Positions 8,921-16,644 of a DNA stretch of 64,000 bases are shown piece after piece. Within the stretch, counting starts at the first letter, position 1; every line of letters begins with the position of its first letter. A program made the translations under genes and the position numbers. Source of the stretch: Paenibacillus sp. FSL W8-0186 (GTDB lineage Bacteria > Bacillota > Bacilli > Paenibacillales > Paenibacillaceae); NCBI RefSeq assembly GCF_037969765.1, contig NZ_CP150207.1, positions 4,741,001 through 4,805,000 on the forward strand, read 5' to 3'. A model generated the notes under the pieces. The model saw only the letters and a list, made by a program, of their open reading frames with translations, did not search any database and was not told the DNA's origin.

Positions 8921-11105
8921 GTCCCATCACCCTCTCCCACTCCCGTTCCCAGGCTTCGTAAGGAATGGGGCTCGCTTGAACTGGTCCGTCCGGGTCCTCC
9001 AGCGGTATTTCCATCCCCTGAGCATAGAAGTAATTCAGTATTTCCTTCACTTGGCTGATTTTTCCCGCATCGATCGCCTTACCTGCCGCTTCAGCCATGC
9101 GGCCGCCCAAATTGTCGGGATCCTCATTGCTGTCCGGATGGAATAGCGCGCCAAGCATGCGGAAATCGGCCATTCCATTCTCTATGTCCTTATGGCTGAG
9201 CCCCTCGGCTTCTCTATAATAAACGTACCACATCAAGCTGCGCAGGGGCAGCCGGATGTCCTTCCTCGTATTCTCGATATGAAAAGAGCCCTTTCGCGTC
9301 CCCAGCAGCATTTCGGTCATCAGCAAACCAGCGTAGCCGTTATCCCCGCCGTGACTTGCAAAGATCGAGTACATTCCGTTCTCGGTCCTTTCGTTCATCA
9401 TCTGCTTGGTTACGAAATAACCGACCTGTTGAATTTTCGGTTCAAAATCCGCTACCCATGAGGCGAAGTAACGGTAGTATCCGCTCCACTCCTGCAAGAC
9501 ATGCTCAGCTAGCGCCCTGCTGCTCGGTGTCGTAATGATCCGGCTTGGCAGCGATGGAACGCTAACCTCAACAAACGGCCCGCCGAATAAGCTGATGCCG
9601 TCCTTGCCGAACCCCTGAAACACCTGCATTTTGAAGTCAGCGCCATGCGGCTTATCGTTATTTCCCTGCGGCTCAAGTTCCGGCAAGCTTGTATAGAGTT
9701 TTGAATCGAAGCCTTTGACCGTTAACCGGTACTCGGCCGCCGGAAAAGGCATATCCTTATACATCGAGGCGAGCTGCAGCGTGTTGGACCAATCCTCCTT
9801 CGCATAGACGTGCCGCATGCCAGGAAACGGATACCAGACAAAATCCCTTGGCAGCAGCACATTGTCCCGTTGGACAAAAGCGTGGAATAGACCCTTTCCA
9901 TTGTCTTCCGTAACCTTTCCCGAATAGCGGATCTCCAGGCCTACGCTCTCCCGCTGTTCCAGCGCATCACTCCAGGGCAGCGACAGCAAATCACCTTGCC
10001 GGGTAAAAGACACAGGATCACCGTTCGCTTTCACTTCACTAACGCTAAAAAGCCGGTTGAGTGTCAGCGTTATTTCTTCCTTGCCTTGAGGGATAAGGGC
10101 CGAAACCGGAATTTCCAGCCGGGCCGTGCCGAATAATACGTCATTCCCCGCTTTCTCCAGCACAAGATCATAATTTGCAACCTCAAACATTTCCGTTCGT
10201 TCATCCCACAATTTAACGATGTCCAGAATGGTCTCGTCATTGATTTTAGCGTTATAGCTGCTATACCTGTCATGCCACAGTAAACCGTAGGGGGCAAAAG
10301 CTGCACTGGCGAGCAGTACGGCCAGCCCCGCGGTGAACCACAAACGCGCCCCATGCTTGGTCGGACGCAGCAGGTTAAGAATTGTCACGGCAGCGGTCAG
10401 CAGCAACGCCGCGAATGCCAAGACGAATAATCCCGATCTTATCAGCTCATCGATATCCGTCCCATAACCCCATAGTTCATATCCCCGCGTCCCTTCAACG
10501 AACAGCTCGCTCAAGTGAAATGTGCGCAGTACATATAAATTGTACCTTTCTACAATAAATAGCTGCATGAAAAACGTCCCAAACATCCAGGCGCAGAAGC
10601 CGATTAAATAAACGACCCGATTCGGCAGACAAACGGCAAGGAGCATGGCCAGCGCCAGCGTCACGGCATACGAGATTTCATAAGATAAAAAGAAATAAAC
10701 GCCGTGTGAGATGTTGATTGCAGATTGGATCCCCCTGCCATAGGAGAACGCGACAAACAAACCGGCAGCGAGCAGGGAAAACAAGGTTAAATATGCCATG
10801 GCTGCAGCAAATTTAGCCGTAATCCGCATCCCGTAGGACAAGGGCAGTCCCGTACTCCACTCGTAAGCGGGCCGCCTAATGTCGCGGCGAACGGCCAGAA
10901 TGCCCAGGAGCATGACGATCCCCAGCGTAAGTGTATGAACCAGAGCATGAAAGCTGTAGGCCTCGATAAAAAAATTGTTCAGCGGCGAGACCGCCGACAG
11001 AAACCATGTATACAGTACCCCGTAAAGGGCCGGCAGCCCCATCAGCCAAGGATTGCGGAAAATATGATTCCATTCCAGCGCAAATTGGCGCTTCCATTTC
11101 CTCAT
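8904..11105 (-). CDS. ABC permease fused to a degenerate M1-aminopeptidase-like ectodomain
   Basis: Protein of 733 residues. Residues 1-275 contain about seven hydrophobic segments and an ABC-2 permease pattern (VRRDIRRPAYEWSTGLPLSY). Residues 277-733 are soluble and probably extracellular. That part has features of the N-terminal beta domain of M1 peptidases (YDLVLEKAGNDVLFGTARLE, and VWYPFPGMRHVY), but no HEXXH zinc motif occurs anywhere. It therefore cannot be an M1 metallopeptidase as read; a binding or scaffolding role is more likely. ATG overlaps the stop of the upstream ATPase by 4 bp, so the ATPase, this protein and the 240-residue permease form one transporter operon. Confidence 0.78.
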   Translation of the reverse strand: MRKWKRQFALEWNHIFRNPWLMGLPALYGVLYTWFLSAVSPLNNFFIEAYSFHALVHTLTLGIVMLLGILAVRRDIRRPAYEWSTGLPLSYGMRITAKFAAAMAYLTLFSLLAAGLFVAFSYGRGIQSAINISHGVYFFLSYEISYAVTLALAMLLAVCLPNRVVYLIGFCAWMFGTFFMQLFIVERYNLYVLRTFHLSELFVEGTRGYELWGYGTDIDELIRSGLFVLAFAALLLTAAVTILNLLRPTKHGARLWFTAGLAVLLASAAFAPYGLLWHDRYSSYNAKINDETILDIVKLWDERTEMFEVANYDLVLEKAGNDVLFGTARLEIPVSALIPQGKEEITLTLNRLFSVSEVKANGDPVSFTRQGDLLSLPWSDALEQRESVGLEIRYSGKVTEDNGKGLFHAFVQRDNVLLPRDFVWYPFPGMRHVYAKEDWSNTLQLASMYKDMPFPAAEYRLTVKGFDSKLYTSLPELEPQGNNDKPHGADFKMQVFQGFGKDGISLFGGPFVEVSVPSLPSRIITTPSSRALAEHVLQEWSGYYRYFASWVADFEPKIQQVGYFVTKQMMNERTENGMYSIFASHGGDNGYAGLLMTEMLLGTRKGSFHIENTRKDIRLPLRSLMWYVYYREAEGLSHKDIENGMADFRMLGALFHPDSNEDPDNLGGRMAEAAGKAIDAGKISQVKEILNYFYAQGMEIPLEDPDGPVQASPIPYEAWEREWERVMGHENGA

Positions 11106-11989
11106 CGCTGCCCTGCTCCTTCCTCCTGGGAAGACCTTAGCAGCGCTAAATAGCCATCCTCCAGGGTAGGACGAACTACGGCCGCATCCATATCAATAGG
11201 CGGGGCATCGGCGATGATCCGGCAGAGCAGCCCGTCATCCGTGCGCCGGGTGGATACGATGGACATCGGGTTCAGCTTAGCGAACAGGCTCTCTTCAACG
11301 ATCCCTTCCCATACCTTGCCATCGCCGGCGGTCTGCAAGCGCGTCAAATCCCCAGAAAACCGGACTTCCCCCCGATCAAGCACGGCGATCTGCCGGCAGT
11401 TGCTCTCAATGTCCGCAACGATATGCGTGGACAGCAGCACAATCCGGCCCAGGCTAAACCGCGTAAGCAGATTGCGGAAGCGCACCCGCTCCTCCGGGTC
11501 CAATCCTGCAGTTGGCTCGTCGACAATCAGCACCTGGGGGGAGCCGAGCAGCGCCTGAGCAATTCCAAGGCGCCTTCTCATGCCGCCGGAATACGTGCGG
11601 ATGCGCTTATTTCCCTTCTCCGCAAGGTTGACCTCCTCCAGCAGGCGGGAAATTTCCGCCTTGCGCTTGCGCGGATCGCTCATTCCCTTCATTACGGCGA
11701 CATAATCCAAAAATTCCGCTCCGGTCAGCTGAGGATATACTTGAAACTGCTGCGGCAAATACCCGATCATTTTCCGGATGTCCTCCGCGTTCTTTAGCGA
11801 TACTCCATGAATCAATGCGTCTCCCGAGCTCGGACGGATTAATGTAGCCAGGATGCGCATCAACGAGGTTTTGCCTGCGCCGTTAGGCCCAAGAAGGCCG
11901 ACCATGCCCTCGCCGATCGTCAAATTGACGTCATCCAGCGCCATATGGCCCTTCCGGTACATTTTATACAAATGATTGATCTTGATCAT
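11102..11989 (-). CDS. ABC transporter ATP-binding protein, first gene of the permease operon
   Basis: ATPase subunit of 295 residues with a complete set of motifs: Walker A GPNGAGKTS near residue 34, Q-loop in GYLPQQFQVY, signature YSGGMRRRLG, Walker B LIVDEPTAGLDP and the switch histidine in LLSTHIV. A tail of about 80 residues follows, as in ATPases of drug or bacteriocin-type ABC-2 exporters. It is the first gene of the minus-strand block. GAGG lies about ten bases before the ATG at 11989. Unlike the ATPase at the other end of the block, its signature motif is intact. Confidence 0.9.
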   Translation of the reverse strand: MIKINHLYKMYRKGHMALDDVNLTIGEGMVGLLGPNGAGKTSLMRILATLIRPSSGDALIHGVSLKNAEDIRKMIGYLPQQFQVYPQLTGAEFLDYVAVMKGMSDPRKRKAEISRLLEEVNLAEKGNKRIRTYSGGMRRRLGIAQALLGSPQVLIVDEPTAGLDPEERVRFRNLLTRFSLGRIVLLSTHIVADIESNCRQIAVLDRGEVRFSGDLTRLQTAGDGKVWEGIVEESLFAKLNPMSIVSTRRTDDGLLCRIIADAPPIDMDAAVVRPTLEDGYLALLRSSQEEGAGQR

Positions 11990-12057
11990 GCCATCATTTC
12001 CTCATTTCATAACGGTAATGTAATGAATAACCCCGCGCGGTTGGCTTCTGCTACTGT

Positions 12058-12082
12058 AACGGGATAGCGGATCAAAAAGTTC
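12058..12082 (-). promoter_or_regulatory. Possible ECF-type promoter of the ABC/sigma block
   Basis: On the minus strand GAAC (12079-12082) and CGTT (12058-12061) are 17 bp apart, resembling the GAAC and CGTC elements used by many ECF sigma factors. It lies 70-95 bp upstream of the first ATPase gene. One such match can arise by chance. Confidence 0.3.
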
Positions 12083-12175
12083 GCGCTTTCCGCAGATTTA
12101 TTTTTCCTTAGACCGCTGGCGGGATTTTTGCTAGAGTCTATATAGCCGTGCTAGTCGGCTGGAGGGAGATTATTG

Positions 12176-13099
12176 ATGCTGTATTCTGTCCTAAACACCA
12201 TGCTGCAAGTCATCGTGCCGATCTCAATTCCCGTCATTTCGGGGGCACTCCTCAAGCGATTCCAGAAACTCGATACCAGACCGCTGGTTACGCTCTACCT
12301 GTATTTCCTGAACCCGGCCCTGATCCTGGAGACGCTGGCCAAGGCGGATATCTCATATCAAGACATTTATCAGACGCTTGGCTTCTCGCTGCTGAACCTT
12401 ATTCTGCTCTGGCTGGTCGCCGCTGTGGCAGGCCGGATTCTAAAGCTTCCGTCCGATGAAAAAGCGGGGCTCACCCTCGTTGCGACGTTTACGAATAGTG
12501 TAAACTACGGCCTGCCGCTCGTTCTGCTCGCCTTCGGCCAGCTCGGACTGGACAAGGCCTCCGTCTACGTCATCGGCCAAATGATCATCGTCAATACGAT
12601 AGGCGTGTATTTGGCGGCACGCTCCAGCTTTTCCATGAAGCAAGCGGTAAAATCGGTATTTACCTTGCCATCCATCTATGCAGCCGCTGCCGCCATTTTG
12701 CTCAGAGCTACCGGATTCTCACTGCCCTTCGGCATCGCTCAGGGCATATCCATGGCTGCAGCCGCTTATTCCCCCGTCGTGCTTGCCATCCTCGGCGCGC
12801 AAATGGTTGGCGTAGCCGGCGTTCCGATGAACGCGGGCTCCAAACGGGCATTCCGGGCCGGCATCGCCACCCGGATGCTGCTGTCGCCTATAGTCGCCCT
12901 GCTCGCCCTCTGGCTGCTGCAAATCGACGGCGTGCTGTTCGCCGTACTGTTCATCCTCGCCTGCATGCCTGCTGCCGTGAACGCTTCAGCACTCGCCGAG
13001 AAATTCGGCGCCTCGCCGCAGACCGTATCCAAGTGCGTCCTGTGGACGACGATCGCCTCCTTTATCACCTTGCCGGTTCTGATCGTCCTGCTGCAATAA
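12176..13099 (+). CDS. AEC-family transporter (auxin efflux carrier/malate permease type)
   Basis: Inner membrane protein of 307 residues with about ten hydrophobic segments in the two five-helix halves typical of this family. Conserved signs include PISIPVISGALLKRF in helix 1 and FTNSVNYGLPLVLLAFG in the middle, the broken helix with Asn and Gly-Leu-Pro. Members export or import organic anions, and the substrate cannot be told from sequence. GGAGGGAG precedes both a TTG (12173) and an ATG (12176); I chose the ATG. It is divergent from the ABC block and appears to be a single-gene unit ending at a hairpin terminator. Confidence 0.85.
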   Translation: MLYSVLNTMLQVIVPISIPVISGALLKRFQKLDTRPLVTLYLYFLNPALILETLAKADISYQDIYQTLGFSLLNLILLWLVAAVAGRILKLPSDEKAGLTLVATFTNSVNYGLPLVLLAFGQLGLDKASVYVIGQMIIVNTIGVYLAARSSFSMKQAVKSVFTLPSIYAAAAAILLRATGFSLPFGIAQGISMAAAAYSPVVLAILGAQMVGVAGVPMNAGSKRAFRAGIATRMLLSPIVALLALWLLQIDGVLFAVLFILACMPAAVNASALAEKFGASPQTVSKCVLWTTIASFITLPVLIVLLQ

Positions 13100-13118
13100 A
13101 GCCAAGGGGAAATACCAA

Positions 13119-13149
13119 AAGACCAACCCGCAAAACCGGGTTGGTCTTC
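13119..13149. terminator. Shared terminator between the AEC transporter and def
   Basis: GACCAACCCG-CAAAA-CCGGGTTGGTC hairpin with an A-run on one side and T-rich bases on the other. It lies between convergent genes and can serve both strands. Confidence 0.75.
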
Positions 13150-13169
13150 ATTAAATGCTGAAGCAAATT

Positions 13170-13751
13170 CTAATACATGCTCGCGATAGGCACGCCGCTC
13201 GGCAGCTTGTAAGGATGCTCTTTATTGATATGATCGTAGAACATAATGCCGTTCAAATGATCGATTTCATGCTGCATGACGATCGCGTCGAAGCCTTTGA
13301 ACCGCAGCTTCACCTCATTGCCTTCCCCATCATAGGCCCTGACCTGCACCTTCTCATAGCGGGGGACGAATCCCTGAACGGATCTGTCGACGGACAGGCA
13401 GCCCTCGCTCTCCGGCAAATAGATCATCGCTTCGGAATGACTGATAATTTTCGGATTATAGAGGGCATATTCCCGGGATTGTCCGTGATCATCAGTGAGA
13501 TAGGCCGCAAACATCCGTTTATTGAGGCCAATCTGGTTAGCCGATAGTCCAACACCGGCCCGAAGCTTGTATTTTTTGGACATTTCGGGATCCTGGCTGT
13601 TCTTCAAAAATTGCAGCATCGCTGCCATCTCTTCTTGGTCTTCCTCCGTTGGCGGAATGCTAACAGGCTCGGTGACCACCCGAAGAATGTCATTGCCCTC
13701 TCTTACGATATCGTCCATAGTAATCAAATAGTCTTTATTGAATTTACTCAT
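13170..13751 (-). CDS. def: Peptide deformylase
   Basis: Metal-dependent amidase that removes the formyl group from new polypeptides. All three signature motifs are present: motif 1 as GVGLSANQIG, motif 2 EGCLS, and motif 3 HEIDH with the two metal-binding His and the catalytic Glu. The insert between motifs 1 and 2 and the length (193 residues) mark a Gram-positive type 2 deformylase. The start MSKFNKDYLI at 13751 is preferred. A second in-frame ATG at 13766 has its GGTGG only one base away, too close to be used. The gene is followed by a shared terminator and preceded by the yqkE-like gene on the same strand. Confidence 0.95.
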   Translation of the reverse strand: MSKFNKDYLITMDDIVREGNDILRVVTEPVSIPPTEEDQEEMAAMLQFLKNSQDPEMSKKYKLRAGVGLSANQIGLNKRMFAAYLTDDHGQSREYALYNPKIISHSEAMIYLPESEGCLSVDRSVQGFVPRYEKVQVRAYDGEGNEVKLRFKGFDAIVMQHEIDHLNGIMFYDHINKEHPYKLPSGVPIASMY

Positions 13752-13802
13752 AAATGAACCACTCATCCACCTTTATTACCAGATTTATGCGCCAATCTGA
13801 GC

Positions 13803-14060
13803 TTATTTGTATTTATGCCAATCCATGTCGCTGTTATTCAGCAAATACTCAAAATCGCTCTCCAATCTTTTCTGCTCCGCCCGACGAGCCTCTTCCGCCT
13901 GCTTTCGGGCAGCAGCCTTCCGCTCCTCTTGCTCACGCTCCAGATTCGCGGCCTGTTCTTTCAGCTTGCTGATCGTATCCGCCCCAAGCAGATCTTTAAG
14001 CGTCGCGGGCTTATCTCCCTTGGAAGCAGTCGAAGGCTTGGAATCTCTTCTCTTGGCCAT
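13803..14060 (-). CDS. yqkE: YqkE-family small charged protein
   Basis: Cytosolic protein of 85 residues. It starts MAKRRDSKPSTASKGDKP, has the segment LKDLLGADTISKLKEQA and then a long charged stretch likely to be a single helix (residues 33-65), ending NNSDMDWHKYK. This is the layout of the Bacillus YqkE family, whose function is not known. It lies 51 bp upstream of def on the same strand and could be co-transcribed with it. I see no membrane segment or signal peptide. Confidence 0.75.
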   Translation of the reverse strand: MAKRRDSKPSTASKGDKPATLKDLLGADTISKLKEQAANLEREQEERKAAARKQAEEARRAEQKRLESDFEYLLNNSDMDWHKYK

Positions 14061-14284
14061 TCTCGGTTCACCTCTATTTCTGACTTCCTCTTAAGTTCTG
14101 GTTCATGCCTGCCTAAAGTATCATACGGTCAAATTTATTTGTCAATAATCCTTCTCCCCGGCTTCAAGTTGATTTTCTTCCGATTCCATCTTTATTAAAA
14201 ATTTTGACAATATTTGTTTAGGATCAGGGCAAACGTGTGTAATTCTACAATATGTCCATTCCCAAGGCTTGGAGGAGAGAATGT

Positions 14285-14854
14285 ATGAGAAACGAGCAGG
14301 AAAACAATCATCATGCTGTGAATAGATCCGCATCCCAGCCCAGTGCCCGCGTCAGAGCGCTGCAAAAATTGAAAGAGGAGCAAATCAACGCCTGGAAACC
14401 CGTTAAAATCGAAATGGCGCAATACTGGATTGAGCATGAGAAGGTGCAAATGAAACGGAGAATGGCCCGGGGTGCCGTACATTTTTGCAATTTCGGAGAA
14501 AATATCGGCTGCGAGCAAAACGAAGAGCGGCCTGTCGTCGTCGTATCGAACAATACGGTAAACTCTACGTCTGGCAACGTCATCGTCGTACCGCTCACCA
14601 AAAATTTAAAAACGCGCACCAGTCCGAAAACCGGCCAGCCGGTTTTAACGAAGGAAGGCAAACCGATTCCGCGTTTTCAGAGTCATTATTTTCTGTTCAA
14701 AAGCAAATATGACTTCCTTGCCTTTGATTCCGCTGCCAAAACGGAAGAAGCTACGTCTGTCAGCAAAATACGCTTAAAGGAGCACCTCGGTAATTTGGAT
14801 GAAGAGGATATGAACCGCCTGGAAAACCGGCTGAAATGGACGCTGGGCTTTTAA
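14285..14854 (+). CDS. PemK/MazF-family toxin-like protein with N-terminal extension
   Basis: Protein of 189 residues. From about residue 60 it has the PemK/MazF core: RGAVHFCNFGENIGCEQ, ERPVVVVSNN, and NVIVVPLTKN. MazF-type proteins are small RNA-cleaving ribonucleases usually paired with an antitoxin. Here the core is preceded by about 60 charged residues (ARVRALQKLKEEQINAWKPV), possibly helical, and carries a longer C-terminal part. No antitoxin-sized gene adjoins it: the upstream neighbour is divergent yqkE, and downstream is a structured RNA. GGAGGAGAG precedes the ATG at 14285. Active nuclease function is not shown, and the protein may have become a housekeeping or regulatory form. Confidence 0.82.
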   Translation: MRNEQENNHHAVNRSASQPSARVRALQKLKEEQINAWKPVKIEMAQYWIEHEKVQMKRRMARGAVHFCNFGENIGCEQNEERPVVVVSNNTVNSTSGNVIVVPLTKNLKTRTSPKTGQPVLTKEGKPIPRFQSHYFLFKSKYDFLAFDSAAKTEEATSVSKIRLKEHLGNLDEEDMNRLENRLKWTLGF

Positions 14855-14946
14855 GGGCTTGTAGGGGGCGCTTTGCGCTCACGATTGCAGGATGCAATTA
14901 GACGCAATAATAGAATGAAAATGAGGGGAAAAATGATAAAAAAGAA

Positions 14947-14975
14947 TTGACATATGTCTGGAAAAAGGTTAATAT
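14947..14975 (+). promoter_or_regulatory. Near-consensus sigma-A promoter of the structured RNA
   Basis: TTGACA (14947-14952), 17 bp spacer, TAATAT (14970-14975). It is one of the best promoter matches in the window and no protein-coding gene follows on the plus strand, so it must drive an RNA. The predicted start is near 14982. Confidence 0.75.
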
Positions 14976-14981
14976 GTTAAC

Positions 14982-15206
14982 AAGTGATTTGTTCGTAGAG
15001 TTTTATTATGTCATCCACCTCGTCGTGGATAAACTCACACGTTCTACGTGTATTGAGTCAGAAGAGGAGCCTCGGCTCCTCTTTCGCATTATTAAGAATC
15101 TTATCCACAGGTGGCATGTTGCGCCTGTGTTCTGCACATAATAATCTATGTCGCCCACCTGGTCGTGGGCAAATTCACCCCGCAGGGAGGCTCCTTCCTT
15201 GCGGGG
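14982..15206 (+). ncRNA. Candidate structured ncRNA with two covarying hairpin units
   Basis: Unit A has the hairpin ATCCAC-CTCGTC-GTGGAT (15013-15030), then ACACG-TTCTA-CGTGT (15037-15051) and a 9-bp GC-rich stem with a CTCG tetraloop (15062-15083). Unit B has GCCCAC-CTGGTC-GTGGGC (15153-15170) and a long CCCCGCA...TGCGGGG stem (15178-15206). The first hairpins are flanked by the same bases (TATGTC before, AAA(C/T)TCAC after). They differ by two compensatory pairs (A-T to G-C and T-A to C-G), direct evidence for a conserved RNA structure. The linker also folds (CACAGG...CCTGTG). It may be one RNA of about 225 nt or two. I cannot match it to a known family. Confidence 0.6.
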
Positions 15207-15265
15207 ATTATTGTGTTCTCCCTTGTGTAATATTTAACCAAACCCGCTGTACTCTAACCAAATTA

Positions 15266-15826
15266 TTACGCCAGCCCCTTGAGAAAAACCCGCAAATTGA
15301 AGTCCAGGCTCTCCTCCACAGATAGCGGCAGGCCGAAGCCGCCGAGTTGCTCCAGCGCGGCGAAGCCATGAATCAAACTCCGCAGTCCGCGAACTGCATG
15401 CAGGGCATCCTCCTGCGGAAGCCCGTAAGGCTCTAGAAGCTGCAGCACCAGATCAACAACCCGTTCCTTCGCCAGCTCGATTTCCTCGCGGTTCATCCCT
15501 TGCGGGACGAGCTGGGCGCTCTCGTACAGTCCGGGATGCAGGCGGGCAAAGCGGATATAGGCATGGGCAAAACGTTCAAGCCCCTCCTTCCCCGCCAGCC
15601 CTTCCACTGCTTCGCGAACACTGCTGTAGAGCTGTTCCAGGGCATACAGGGCAAGCAGAGCTTTCAGCTCTTCGAGCCCGCGGATATGGTTGTACAGCGA
15701 TGGAGAACGAACTCCTAGGGCGGCTGCGACCGAAGCAATCGTTACGGCCTGAACGCCCTGCTGGTCGGCAATCTCTACCGCAGCCATCAGTACTGTACGG
15801 GTATCAAGACCAGGTCTTGGTGGCAT
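15266..15826 (-). CDS. TetR/AcrR-family transcriptional regulator
   Basis: Repressor-type protein of 186 residues. The N-terminal helix-turn-helix is in AVTIASVAAALGVRSPSLYNHI (about residues 28-48). The remaining helical domain would bind an inducer, and the segment HAVRGLRSLIHGFAALE resembles the TetR_C domain of the YfiR/TetR-WHG-like group. The start is at 15826, eight bases after GAGGAG; a GTG at 15835 overlaps that site. It follows the MBL hydrolase gene by 21 bp and is probably its autoregulated partner. The double palindrome at 16587-16626 is the likely operator. Confidence 0.88.
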   Translation of the reverse strand: MPPRPGLDTRTVLMAAVEIADQQGVQAVTIASVAAALGVRSPSLYNHIRGLEELKALLALYALEQLYSSVREAVEGLAGKEGLERFAHAYIRFARLHPGLYESAQLVPQGMNREEIELAKERVVDLVLQLLEPYGLPQEDALHAVRGLRSLIHGFAALEQLGGFGLPLSVEESLDFNLRVFLKGLA

Positions 15827-15847
15827 GATGAACACTCCTCATAAGTT

Positions 15848-16564
15848 CTAATTATTTCGCTCCAATTGGCGCCGCGCCGCCAGTATTGCTGCCTGCATCA
15901 CCCTGTCCGGGCTATCCAGCATCTCTCCATGCCCTGCCCCAATCAGGGCGGGCCGATGCTCCGCCAGCCTGACCGCGCTTGCAATTGCCGCCTCTTTATT
16001 CCATGTAGCCAGCGCCGGAAAAGGAAAGCTCAGACGCAGATGCCCCGACACGGTAAGCCCTCCTCTTGTTTGGAAAGCATCGCCGACGAGCAGCGTCCTT
16101 GTTCTCATATCGAGCAGCGAAATCGAACCCGGTGTGTGGCCGGGAGCAGCAATGACCTGCAGGGAGCCGATGCTGTCTCCTTCGCGGACGAGATGATCCG
16201 CCCGGGTCTTGACGGACTTGGGCACCCCGCCCCGGATCGGCATCTGCGGCTCGCCGGGCTGGAGGCTCCGGTCGCCGGCAAGCAGCAGCGCATCACGCTC
16301 GGATATATATACCTCTGCTTCTGGAAAGCTCGCCTTCAATTTATCCAAAGCCCCAACATGGTCATCATGGGCATGGGTCAATACGATTCGCGCCAGCGGT
16401 TTGCCGCTATCCTTGACCGCCTGCGTGATCCCAGCCGCACTATAAGGAAGAGCGGCATCTACTAAAGTAAGGCTCTCCTCCTCCTCAACCAGATAACAAT
16501 TTACCGGAAACACTCTGGGCATAAACGTGATTTGCTTTAAATATTCACGCTGAATGATCCTCAT
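15848..16564 (-). CDS. MBL-fold metallo-hydrolase
   Basis: Metallo-beta-lactamase-fold enzyme of 238 residues. The dinuclear metal site is visible: LTHAHDDHVG (HxHxDH), a later His in APGHTPGSISL, Asp in LLVGDAF, and the final His in GAGHGE. Members include glyoxalase II-like thioesterases, lactonases and quinol-related hydrolases, and the substrate is not predictable. The start at 16564 has GAGGAG nine bases before it; an upstream in-frame codon lacks a site. It forms an operon with the TetR gene and lies under the double operator, which suggests induction by a small toxic or xenobiotic molecule. Confidence 0.88.
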   Translation of the reverse strand: MRIIQREYLKQITFMPRVFPVNCYLVEEEESLTLVDAALPYSAAGITQAVKDSGKPLARIVLTHAHDDHVGALDKLKASFPEAEVYISERDALLLAGDRSLQPGEPQMPIRGGVPKSVKTRADHLVREGDSIGSLQVIAAPGHTPGSISLLDMRTRTLLVGDAFQTRGGLTVSGHLRLSFPFPALATWNKEAAIASAVRLAEHRPALIGAGHGEMLDSPDRVMQAAILAARRQLERNN

Positions 16565-16586
16565 CCACACACGCTCCTCTACATAA

Positions 16587-16626
16587 ACTAATACCATTAG
16601 TTTTTATTTTAACTAATGGTATTAGT
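16587..16626. promoter_or_regulatory. Double TetR-type operator (ACTAAT-N3-ATTAGT twice)
   Basis: ACTAATACCATTAGT (16587-16601) and ACTAATGGTATTAGT (16612-16626) are each perfect 6-3-6 palindromes. Together they are also inverted repeats of each other. Their centres are 25 bp apart. They lie just upstream of the MBL-TetR pair and just after the MMPL exporter, where the fold could also act as a terminator for the exporter transcript. Confidence 0.8.
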
Positions 16627-16644
16627 TTTGCAAGCATTATTTTT

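Noticed and set aside
15102..15110. Perfect DnaA box TTATCCACA, with a near match in the hairpin at 15025-15033, suggesting an origin or titration site
   Set aside because: The second match lies in an RNA stem whose bases change in the other unit, there is no AT-rich unwinding region, and none of the usual origin genes is near.
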